DNA of 64,000 bases. It comes from Lutibacter sp. GTDB lineage: Bacteria > Bacteroidota > Bacteroidia > Flavobacteriales > Flavobacteriaceae. Below the pieces are notes generated by a model. That model had not been told where the DNA came from. It did no database searches and worked only from the letters and a program-made list of their open reading frames with translations. Shown here piece after piece: positions 8,196 through 16,531 of this stretch. The number at the start of each line of letters is the position of its first letter. Positions within the stretch are counted from its first letter, which is position 1. A program made the position numbers and the translations under genes. Location: contig JAKIVA010000003.1 of the NCBI GenBank assembly GCA_021647265.1, positions 26,896 to 90,895 on the forward strand. Reading direction: 5' to 3'.

Positions 8196-10002
8196 TAGTT
8201 GCATTTTTATTTGATAATTCTTTGTGTGCATTATCGTGATCTAATAGTGCTTTATCCATATCGAAAGAAGGTAATAATGATCCTTTTTGGACTACTATTT
8301 TTTCTTTATAGATTTCAGGAAATTGATCTAAGGTTGTTAGTATTGGTTTTGGGGATGTTGTGCCTAAACCACAACGACTTGTACTTTTTATAATTTTAGA
8401 CCAACTAACAATATCATCTAAATCTTTTTGAGTGGCTTTTCTTGCTCTAATTCGTTTCATCATATTATGTAAATCAACATTACCAACACGACAAGGAATG
8501 CAAATACCACAAGATTCTTCTACAAAAAAGTGCATAAAACTTTCAACAATATCTAAAATATCTCTTGTTTCATCAAAAATCATAAAAGAACCGTTACAAG
8601 ACAAATCACTATAACAGATAATTCGGTTTTCAGCTAGTTTAGCAGAGACACATTCTCCAGAAGGACCACTTACTTGAACGGCTTTGGCGTTTTTTGCACC
8701 AACCATTTTCAAGACTTCTCCTAATGTAATTCCCCATTCTATTTCATAAATTCCAGGTCTTTCACAGTCTCCAGAAACACTTAGTAGGCGAGTACCTGTA
8801 GAGTCCTTAGTTCCCATAGCACCATACCATTTGCCGCCTTTTTCAGAAATTCTAGTTATTGCAGCAAAAGTTTCTACGTTATTAATAATGGTAGGTTTGC
8901 CTAAATAGCCATTTTGTATAGGATAAGGAGGTTTTACACGAGGTGTTCCTCTTTTTCCTTCGCAAGATTCTAATAAGGCAGTTTCATCACCACAAACGTA
9001 AGAGCCTGCTCCCATTTGTATTCTAATATTAAATGAAAATGAAGATCCTAATATGTTTTCCCCAAGGAGGCTTTCATTTTTCAGCTCCTGAATTTGATTT
9101 TCTAAATACTCTTTGATGTACCAATATTCAGATCGTAAATATATTATTCCTGTATCGGAACCAATGCTATAGCCACCAATAATCATGCCTACTAATACGT
9201 CTTTTGGTGAACGTGTTAATAAAATACGATCTTTAAAAGTGCCTGGTTCTCCTTCGTCTGCATTACAGATTACATATTTTTGTTCGCCATCTGCTTCACG
9301 ACATAATTGCCATTTTAAGCCTGTTGGAAATCCCGCACCTCCACGTCCTTTAATGTTAGATTCTGATATATTGTCAATAATTTCTAAAGGATGAAAATCC
9401 AAACATTTTGATAATAAGCTTTTATAATTTGTATTTGATTTAAAAAAAACAGGCCCTGATTTATAAATAGTTGTTTGTACTAAATTATCAATATAAGCAA
9501 CATCTTTAGTTTTAATAGCCTTAGGGGTTGAAATTTCTAAGGGTGTTTTGCCTGCCTTAATTTGAGTTATAATGTTTGTTACTTTTTTGGGAGTCAAATT
9601 ATTAAAAACCACTTTATCAATTAACATCGCTGGTTCTTGATCACTTAATCCAATGCAACTTGTTTCGTATAATCCAAAAGTACCAGATACATCTGTATCT
9701 CCAAAAGGACATTTTGTTTCTTGTTCAAGTGTTTCCAACACCTCTTGAAAGCCACTCATTTTTGCAATTACGGTATCGGCAAGATATATTCTGTATTTAC
9801 CTGAAGGTTTGTCGTGAAAAAAATGATAAAAAGAAACGGTTTCAGAAATATCAATTTTAGACATGTTTAATGCTTCTGAAAGAGTGGGGAGTGCTTCATC
9901 AGGGATATAACCATATATATTATGGATATCCCAAAGAATGTCCAATAAACGCGCTCTGTTTGAATTGTAGCGTTTTAATATGTCTAAAATTTCTTGTTTC
10001 AT
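8188..10002 (-). CDS. hoxF: Hydrogenase diaphorase large subunit HoxF (NuoE-NuoF fusion)
   Basis: About 604 aa from ATG at 10002. Residues ~1-160 are NuoE-like, the rest NuoF-like: GRGGAGFPTGLKW, NADEGEPGTFKDR and GAGSYVCGDETALLES build the NAD(H)/FMN site, and EESCGICIPCRVGN plus SRCGLG bind the [4Fe-4S] cluster. It oxidises or reduces NAD(H) for the soluble hydrogenase. The NuoE-like part keeps only one cysteine (SCIGLSDQEP), so a NuoE-type [2Fe-2S] cluster is not expected. The start MKQEILDILKRY aligns with the remembered C. necator HoxF N-terminus; a second in-frame ATG at 10032 adds ten unlike residues. First gene of the operon. Confidence 0.94.
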   Translation of the reverse strand: MKQEILDILKRYNSNRARLLDILWDIHNIYGYIPDEALPTLSEALNMSKIDISETVSFYHFFHDKPSGKYRIYLADTVIAKMSGFQEVLETLEQETKCPFGDTDVSGTFGLYETSCIGLSDQEPAMLIDKVVFNNLTPKKVTNIITQIKAGKTPLEISTPKAIKTKDVAYIDNLVQTTIYKSGPVFFKSNTNYKSLLSKCLDFHPLEIIDNISESNIKGRGGAGFPTGLKWQLCREADGEQKYVICNADEGEPGTFKDRILLTRSPKDVLVGMIIGGYSIGSDTGIIYLRSEYWYIKEYLENQIQELKNESLLGENILGSSFSFNIRIQMGAGSYVCGDETALLESCEGKRGTPRVKPPYPIQNGYLGKPTIINNVETFAAITRISEKGGKWYGAMGTKDSTGTRLLSVSGDCERPGIYEIEWGITLGEVLKMVGAKNAKAVQVSGPSGECVSAKLAENRIICYSDLSCNGSFMIFDETRDILDIVESFMHFFVEESCGICIPCRVGNVDLHNMMKRIRARKATQKDLDDIVSWSKIIKSTSRCGLGTTSPKPILTTLDQFPEIYKEKIVVQKGSLLPSFDMDKALLDHDNAHKELSNKNATNE

Positions 10003-10058
10003 TTTAAAAACTAAATTTATTTTTTTACTCATTGTGCATTAATAATTGAATAAAAAAA

Positions 10059-10118
10059 TTGTTCATATACTTATTAAAGTAGTGTATTTAAACATCAAAC
10101 AATTAAGTATATGAACAA
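10059..10118. repeat. 15-bp perfect inverted repeat between hoxF and the IS982 remnant
   Basis: TTGTTCATATACTTA (10059-10073) and TAAGTATATGAACAA (10104-10118) are exact reverse complements separated by 30 nt. The right arm overlaps the former start codon (10111) of the IS982 transposase remnant. The sequence lies directly upstream of the hox operon and may be an IS end, an operator, or both. No consensus TAnnTTTG promoter was found for hoxF next to it. Confidence 0.6.
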
Positions 10119-10560
10119 CTTTAAAGCAAATTACAATAAAATTTTAGAAATATTAAATACAATTACAATAAAAGAGGATTTTTAATACAAAACCTTAAAC
10201 CCAAACTAAAAGATATAGAATTGATTGTAATGAATCTAACAACTGAATATATGAGTATTGATGTTGAATGTCAATTGTTTATAGATATCTCAAGCTGTTT
10301 AAAATCTAAAATTGAATGTTTTGTTTATAATAGAAGATAGCAAAAATTATTTTTTGCAATGGAGCTTATTAGAAATAAATTATCAAATAAGTTTACTGAA
10401 TTTAAAAACTATTTTATTGTAGATGGATCCGCCATTAGAGTTGGTCAAATTATCTAGAAGTAATAGCACTAAAATTTGTAAAGAAGAATTTTATAGTGCA
10501 CCAAACAGCTATTTCTATGCAAGCCAAAAATATGTACTATTATGGTTACAAGATAAATGA
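10111..10560 (+). pseudogene. Degenerate IS982-family transposase
   Basis: Starting at ATG 10111 the frame reads MNNFKANYNKILEILNTI and hits a stop after KEDF. Further pieces in shifting frames read KPKLKDIELIVMNLTTEYMS, ECQLF, FVYNRR-stop, LIRNKLSNKF, YFIVDG, LVKLSRSNSTKICKEEFYSAPN and ASQK, which follow the IS982 transposase in order from N-terminus to about its middle. At least three frame breaks or stops are present and the C-terminal half is absent. From 10560 to 10666 no clear homology was recognised; a short open stretch MTHGLPEKSTPKT is unassigned. Confidence 0.82.
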
Positions 10561-10666
10561 CACATGGCTTGCCTGAAAAATCTACTCCAAAAACAGTAGA
10601 AAATTTAAAAAATCATATGAATATACTACCATTGACGTCTTTTATATTTCGTTGTTTTTCAATGTT

Positions 10667-11977
10667 TTAAGAATTAACTAAAACAACTTCTAATCCAAGT
10701 TCTTTAGCCATTCTTGAGACTGAACGTTTTTTATTTGCTAACATTTTTTCTTGATATTTTTTAATGCCATTCTCTACATAATCCAATCCTTTTACAAATA
10801 GTTTCCAATACAGTTCTGCTAATTTTCTTGCTACTGCTTTAATAGCGACTAATCCTCCTTTTTTAGCTCGTATTTTTCTGCCAAATGCACCTAATGCAAT
10901 GTGTTTGCTGTTTAATAATCCTACTGCTGCTTGTTTAAATATTAAGCCTGCTTTCGGTGTTCCTTTTGATTTGTAATTTCTATTTCTTTTGCCTGAATTG
11001 TGTTGTTTTGGAGCTAATCCTAACCAAGATGTAAAATGCTTTTCTGTCTTCCATTTCTCTAAATCTACACCAATTTCTGATAGTAATTGCATCCAACTAT
11101 AATCTGTAATACCTGGCAAAACAGTGGCATCTTTTCCTTTAAAAATCTCCAGTAAATGCTGACCCATATTTTCTATATTGGGTTTGTGGTGACGAATGGC
11201 TTTTCTTGGCTTATTGTTTTTTGGATACTTTGGTCGGTTTTCTGTTGGATTCATTTTGGATAAAACTTCTTCTAATTTTTTATCACAGTTGGCTATTTGT
11301 TGTTGATAAAAATCAAAACAGTTTATCCCTTGTTTTAAACTGAATAAACCCGACTCGCTATAATGACCTTTTAAGGATTTTAGCACCAACTCTTTTTTTG
11401 TTTTTAAAATTCTTGAATCACATAAGGATGCTAGCTTTTCTACATTCCTTTCTCCTGATAATATTGCTCGAATGATGCGCATACCACTTGCGTCGTTAAT
11501 TTGACTAATCACTTCTTTTAAGCGAACATTCATTAAAACTAATGCTTTTTGCATATGGTTAATATGCATTGCACAACTGCGTATGTGGTCTTCGCGTAAC
11601 CGTTGATACGTGCGCAACTCTTGTACTAGAGTATCAGGAATAAAACATTTGTTTAACAAACCTTAACTGTGTAATTGTTGTATCCATTGACAATCTTTAA
11701 CATCAGTTTTTCTCCCAGGCACTTGTTTGGTACTTCTGGCATCTACCAGCCAAACATCTAAACCATAGGATACTAAAATATCATATAAAATAACCCAATA
11801 AACACCTGTGGCTTCCATAGCTACAGTTGCTATTTTATGGCGTACCAAATAAGAACTCAATAGCTCTAAATCTTCGGTAAACGTATCAAAGGTTTTTACA
11901 GGTTGATTTTCGATGCTAACAAATAACTTTTTTGCTCCAATATCAATTCCAGCAACATGTTTTCTTGTTTTTTTCAT
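10667..11977 (-). pseudogene. IS110-family transposase split by an in-frame TAA
   Basis: 436 codons in one frame. The first 104 residues hold the DEDD RuvC-like start: VAGIDIGAKK, MEATGVYW and VDARSTKQVPGRKTDVKD. TAA at complement 11663-11665 interrupts QQLHS-stop-GLLNK where the family normally has an aromatic residue. The remaining 331 codons carry the C-terminal domain with LPGITDYSWMQLLSEIG and LAPKQHNSGKRNRNYKSKG, including the presumed catalytic Ser. No frameshift is present, so a single-base change would restore it. It is either recently inactivated or read through. Family call is firm. Confidence 0.9.
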
Positions 11978-12204
11978 TATAAATGGTTTTTAAAACCAAA
12001 TTGCTTTCAAAAAAAATTACGATTGAAAGACTACCATACGGACATCAATTATTAAATTGAGTACCAAATTCGCTTACTCTTTTTTGAAAATCATACTCAA
12101 ACACAGGTATTAAAACACTATTCTTATTACGATTATTTTGCAATTTGGTAGATTTACCACTAATTTACGTCATATCAACCGCTTGAGAAAATTTTGGTCT
12201 CAGG
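11978..12204 (-). other. Non-coding stretch upstream of the IS110 transposase
   Basis: No ORF is seen. IS110-group elements encode a structured guide (bridge) RNA in the non-coding end next to the transposase start; by position this segment could hold the left end and such an RNA. A short hairpin GGTTTT/AAAACC lies at ~11987-12000. No reliable element boundary or guide loop was recognised by eye, so this is only positional inference. Confidence 0.25.
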
Positions 12205-12278
12205 TCTCAAGGTGACAAAGTGTTTATACTCAATATAATTTTCTTTAGGGTCTACATTTTTTAAGTTGAACTCGTTAT
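12205..12278 (+). repeat. Partial copy (one end) of the 192-bp inverted-repeat element
   Basis: It aligns with the reverse complement of the left half of the 51838-52029 element: shared blocks are TGACAAAGT, ATTTTCTTTAG, TACATTTTTTAAGT and the terminal GAACTC. The other half is missing. From 12279 to 12400 the sequence is AT-rich with no gene; it includes a 17-nt sequence (12331-12347) that recurs inverted at 61398. Confidence 0.7.
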
Positions 12279-12401
12279 TAATAAATTTATTTTTGATAGA
12301 AATTTAAATAATTTGAAAATTAATATTATCTAAATGCACAACGGGTTTGTTTAATTTAAAGTATTGAAATTAATAGGGTTATTTAATTCCATTATTTAGT
12401 G

Positions 12402-12409
12402 TACTTTTG
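12402..12409 (+). promoter_or_regulatory. -7 element of the ygiQ promoter
   Basis: TACTTTTG matches the Bacteroidetes TAnnTTTG consensus exactly and ends 6 nt before the ATG at 12416. Transcription would begin at or within two bases of the start codon, implying a leaderless mRNA (inference). Confidence 0.7.
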
Positions 12410-12415
12410 CAAAAT

Positions 12416-14362
12416 ATGAAAATGAGTGAACTTTCAGATTGGTTACCTACCACAAATAAAGAGGTAAAACTTAGAGGTTGGGAGGTATTAGATGTCATTC
12501 TTTTTAGTGGAGATGCCTATGTAGATCACCCAGCATTTGGTCCGGCAGTAATTGGAAGAATTTTAGAAAGTTATGGATTGAAAGTTGCAATTGTGCCACA
12601 GCCAAGCGTACATGACAACTTGCAAGATTTCACAAAATTAGGAACGCCAAGATTGTTTTTTGGAGTAACTGCAGGTGAAATGGACTCTATGGTCAGTAAT
12701 TATACTGCAAGTAAAAGACGTAGAGATAAAGATGCATACACGCCAAATGGCGATAAGGGTTTTAGACCAGATTATGCCAGTGTAGTTTATGCTAATATTT
12801 TGAAGGAAAAATTTCCAGACGTTCCTGTTTTAATTGGGGGAATTGAAGCTTCGCTTCGCAGAGTTACACATTATGATTATTGGAGTGATTCTTTAAAACC
12901 AACTATTTTAACCGATTCAAAAGCCGATTTGTTGGTGTATGGAATGGGCGAGCAACCGCTTCGGGAAATTGTTAATTTATTACAAAAAGGGGTGCCTTTT
13001 TCATCATTAAAAACAATCAATCAAACAGCCTTTCTCCAAAAAAAAGAAGAGAGAATTCCTAAAAATAAAAATTGGAAAGATGTAACTATAACTTCTCATG
13101 AAGTTTGCTTGAAGAATAAAAAATTATTTGCAGCAAATTTCAAAATCATAGAACAAGAATCAAATAAAATAACGGGGAGTAGAATTTTACAAGACGTTGG
13201 TGATGCTACATTGGTAATAAATCCCCCTTATGCAACAATGACAGAGAAAGAAATTGATGCTTCGTTTGATTTGCCTTTTACACGTTTACCACATCCAAAA
13301 TATAACAAACGAGGGCTAATTCCAGCCTTTGAAATGATTAAATTTTCAATTAATATCCATCGAGGTTGCTTTGGCGGCTGTAGTTTTTGTACCATTTCCG
13401 CACATCAGGGGAAATTTATTGCCAGTAGAAGTCAAAAATCTATTTTGAAAGAAGTTGATAAAGTTGCCAACATGCCCGATTTTAAAGGGTATTTATCTGA
13501 TATTGGCGGTCCTTCTGCAAATATGTATAAAATGAAGGGTAAAGTACAGGAAATATGTGATAAGTGCGTTGCACCTTCTTGCATTTCACCTATGATTTGT
13601 TATAATTTAGATACTTCACACAAACCCTTAACTGAACTTTATAAGGCAGTTGATAAACATCCAAAGATTAAAAAATCATTTATAGGAAGTGGTATTAGGT
13701 ATGATTTATTGGTGCCAGAATTTAATAAAAAGGCAAATCCAACAGAATTAGATGAATATACAGAAGAAGTAATTACAAACCATGTTTCAGGGAGGTTAAA
13801 AGTTGCTCCTGAACATACTTCAGATAATGTTTTGAAGCTCATGAGGAAACCATCTTTTAAATATTTTCATAAATTTAAAGAGCGTTTTGATAAAATAAAT
13901 ATTCGAAAAAAATTAAACTTACAATTAATACCTTATTTTATTTCAAGTCATCCGGCTTGTGAATTAGAAGATATGGCAAATTTGGCTGCAGAAACCAAAG
14001 ATTTGGGTTTTCAGTTAGAACAAGTACAAGGTTTTACACCTACACCAATGACTGTTGCTACTGTAATTTATTACAGTGGATACCATCCATACACTCTTAA
14101 ACCTACAAAAACACCTATTTCAAAAAAAGAAAAGGAAGAGCAACATCGATTTTTCTTTTGGTATAAAAGAGAAAATCAACAGTGGATTAAAAATACGTTA
14201 ACTAAAGTTGGAAGAAGTGATTTGCTTCAAAAATTACTGCCTTCTACCAATTCTTGGCAAAAAAAGAAAGAATCCAAAGTCAAAGATACATTTGATGATG
14301 CTGTAACTTTTACTTCAAGAAAGAAAAAGAAATTTAACAAGAATAAGAAAAGAAAAAGATAA
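12416..14362 (+). CDS. ygiQ: YgiQ-family radical SAM protein
   Basis: 648 aa from ATG 12416 (a second ATG follows at 12422). The N-terminal half has the YgiQ-specific blocks SGDAYVDHPAFGPAVIGR and GGIEASLRR; the radical SAM cluster motif CxxxCxxC is RGCFGGCSFCTISAHQG near residue 320; then GPSANMY and a cysteine group (CDKCVAPSCISP) follow, and LKVAPEHTSDNVL towards the C-terminus. The C-terminal ~40 residues are a Lys-rich tail. The reaction is not established for the family. A TTG at 12407 lies inside the promoter and is not the start. Confidence 0.93.
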   Translation: MKMSELSDWLPTTNKEVKLRGWEVLDVILFSGDAYVDHPAFGPAVIGRILESYGLKVAIVPQPSVHDNLQDFTKLGTPRLFFGVTAGEMDSMVSNYTASKRRRDKDAYTPNGDKGFRPDYASVVYANILKEKFPDVPVLIGGIEASLRRVTHYDYWSDSLKPTILTDSKADLLVYGMGEQPLREIVNLLQKGVPFSSLKTINQTAFLQKKEERIPKNKNWKDVTITSHEVCLKNKKLFAANFKIIEQESNKITGSRILQDVGDATLVINPPYATMTEKEIDASFDLPFTRLPHPKYNKRGLIPAFEMIKFSINIHRGCFGGCSFCTISAHQGKFIASRSQKSILKEVDKVANMPDFKGYLSDIGGPSANMYKMKGKVQEICDKCVAPSCISPMICYNLDTSHKPLTELYKAVDKHPKIKKSFIGSGIRYDLLVPEFNKKANPTELDEYTEEVITNHVSGRLKVAPEHTSDNVLKLMRKPSFKYFHKFKERFDKINIRKKLNLQLIPYFISSHPACELEDMANLAAETKDLGFQLEQVQGFTPTPMTVATVIYYSGYHPYTLKPTKTPISKKEKEEQHRFFFWYKRENQQWIKNTLTKVGRSDLLQKLLPSTNSWQKKKESKVKDTFDDAVTFTSRKKKKFNKNKKRKR

Positions 14363-14532
14363 GGAGATGTTACTGAAACTTTAATGTTGAAAAAAGTAGT
14401 TATAAATCAAATATATACATCTATAGATTATAATACATAAATAGTTAAATTAAAGATACAAGTTAAACAAAGAGTTCTAAAAATTAATTTTTTTTGCAGT
14501 ACCTTTAAAATCGCTAAAAACATATAGGAATA

Positions 14533-16134
14533 ATGAAAAAGTTAAGTCTATTTTTTTTACTGCTTTCATCAGTAATTTTCGCTCAAAATAAAGTTGAAGT
14601 TAATTTAAGTAGCCCAAATTCAACAATTTATACTCATTTGTATTTTTTACAACCCGATTCTTATGAGCCTGAAAAAGCAGCTGCACCTATCTATGGTTTT
14701 GAAGGAGAAGAAGCAGTTGATATAGCTATAAAGTTAAAAAAAATTTTAGATGGAAAAGGACTAAAAGTAGATTTCAGCAAAGTGCCTACCGATAAAAATT
14801 ATTCTGATACTACAGGATATAAAATAGGGCATAGATACGTGCTATTTCCATATCAAATACCACAAATATATGTTGAAAAAATAGGAGAGAGTTGGTATTA
14901 TTCTAAAGAAACTGCAAATCAAGTAAATAAATTATATAGAAGTATATATCCTTGGTATAGTGAAAAATTGCAGCAAGTAATCCCAAGTTTTGGACATTAT
15001 AAACTTTTTAAAATTGAATTGTGGCAATACCTGGGCTTACTATTGCTTATTACCATTTGTGTGTTTTTGTTTTTTGTACTACGCAAAATAATATACTATA
15101 TACTTCGGAAATTGCAATTTCGAATTCTAAAAAAGTCCAATGAGAATATAAATTTGGCCTTAAAAAAGTTGACACGACCAATAGTACTACTAATCTTAAT
15201 ATGGTTTATTAAAAAAATAGTACCGTCATTTTTATTGGATTTGGATATAAATACTATTCTGTTTTTAGCTCTAAACATAATGACAACCGTTTTTTGGATT
15301 TATGTATTTTTAAAATTAGTAAAGGTATTTATGAGTATTTATGCTGATTTTGCTGAATCAACACATAACAAACTCGATGATCAATTGGTTCCAATACTGC
15401 AAAATTTTTTAACAGGAGTTGTTATCTTTTTAGGAATATTGAAACTTTTAACGTTGTTTGGTGTTGAACCAACTGCTGTAATTGCAGGTGCTTCAATTGG
15501 AGGTATAGCAGTTGCATTGGCATCACAAGATACTGTAAAAAACCTGATTGGTACAGTAATGATTTTTGTAGACAAACCTTTTCATATTGGAGATTGGATT
15601 GAAGCAGGGGAAGTTGTTGGGACGGTTGAAACAGTTGGTTTTAGGTCAACAACAGTTCGAGCTGCAGATACATCCGTTTATCAAATACCAAACAGTACCT
15701 TGTCTGAAATGGTTGTTAACAATAAAGGATTACGTGCATTTCGTAGATATACAACCAATTTAGGCTTGCGTTATGATACACCTCCAGAACTAGTAGAAGC
15801 TTTTGTAAAAGGTGTTCGAAAAATTATTGAATTACATCCTGATACCAGAGAAGATGCTTTTAATGTTGAGTTTACAGGTTTTGGAGATTCGGCTTTATTG
15901 ATATTGTTGAATGTTTATTTTACAGCATTAGATTGGAATGTTGAACAAGCAGCAAAACACAGTTTACATATTTCAATTTTAAAATTCGCAAAAGAATTGG
16001 GAGTTGATTTTGCATTTCCTTCTACAACAGTTATGATAGAGCAATTCCCTGAAAAAAAAGGATTGGCAATTAATTATGACGTTGAGAATAAAAGAATTCA
16101 ACAAATAATAGATAATATTAAGAATGGTCAATAA
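14533..16134 (+). CDS. Mechanosensitive ion channel of the MscS family
   Basis: 533 aa. A signal peptide (residues 1-18, ending IFAQ) is followed by a ~140-residue periplasmic part and hydrophobic helices at ~163-185, ~213-235, ~240-265 and ~295-315. The MscS signature lies at ~320-400: AGASIGGIAVALASQDTVKN forms the pore helix and DKPFHIGDWIEAGEVVGTVE starts the beta domain. Role: tension-gated release of solutes at osmotic downshift. A TAnnTTTA-like box (TACCTTTA) lies ~30 nt upstream. Larger than E. coli MscS because of the extra N-terminal domain. Stands alone. Confidence 0.92.
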   Translation: MKKLSLFFLLLSSVIFAQNKVEVNLSSPNSTIYTHLYFLQPDSYEPEKAAAPIYGFEGEEAVDIAIKLKKILDGKGLKVDFSKVPTDKNYSDTTGYKIGHRYVLFPYQIPQIYVEKIGESWYYSKETANQVNKLYRSIYPWYSEKLQQVIPSFGHYKLFKIELWQYLGLLLLITICVFLFFVLRKIIYYILRKLQFRILKKSNENINLALKKLTRPIVLLILIWFIKKIVPSFLLDLDINTILFLALNIMTTVFWIYVFLKLVKVFMSIYADFAESTHNKLDDQLVPILQNFLTGVVIFLGILKLLTLFGVEPTAVIAGASIGGIAVALASQDTVKNLIGTVMIFVDKPFHIGDWIEAGEVVGTVETVGFRSTTVRAADTSVYQIPNSTLSEMVVNNKGLRAFRRYTTNLGLRYDTPPELVEAFVKGVRKIIELHPDTREDAFNVEFTGFGDSALLILLNVYFTALDWNVEQAAKHSLHISILKFAKELGVDFAFPSTTVMIEQFPEKKGLAINYDVENKRIQQIIDNIKNGQ

Positions 16135-16144
16135 TTAAATAATT

Positions 16145-16531
16145 AAAAGAGGCTGTCTAAAAAGTTACAAAAATCGTCATTTGAATCTGCTAGTTTCAGG
16201 TGGGTGTAATCACACTTTATTCAACTTCTTTTAAGTTTTTATTTAGCATGATTTCGACATAATAATTCACGTTAATTACTTATAATCAATATTTTAAATG
16301 TAAAATTTAAACGCTAATGTCACCTTGAGCGCAGTTGAAAGGTTTTAAATAGATTTTCGACTGCGCTCAATCTGACAAAGAGGCTATCTGAAAAGTGTCA
16401 TTCTGAATGTAAATGAAGAATTTCCTTAAAATTGAACACTTATATATCAAGATGTTGAGATTTTTCACTTTGTTCAAAATGACAAGTATAATTACTTTTA
16501 GACAGCCTCTTTTTAAGTCGAACTCATGTTA
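16145..16531. repeat. Composite of degenerate inverted-repeat elements, one nested in another
   Basis: 16250-16378 aligns with the reverse complement of the 51838-52029 element (shared TTCGACATAA, ATAATCAATATTTTAAAT, CGCTAATGT, CTTGAGCGCAGT and CGACTGCGCTCAA), and its end (AAGTCGAACTCATGTTA) reappears at 16515-16531. Between them, 16378-16514 is a second palindrome with ends AGAGGCTATCTGAAAAG and CTTTTAGACAGCCTCT and inner arms starting TGTCATTCTGAA and, inverted, TGTCATTTTGAA. Another GAGGCTGTCTAAAAAG end lies at 16149-16164. There is no ORF in this 390-nt gap. Confidence 0.75.
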
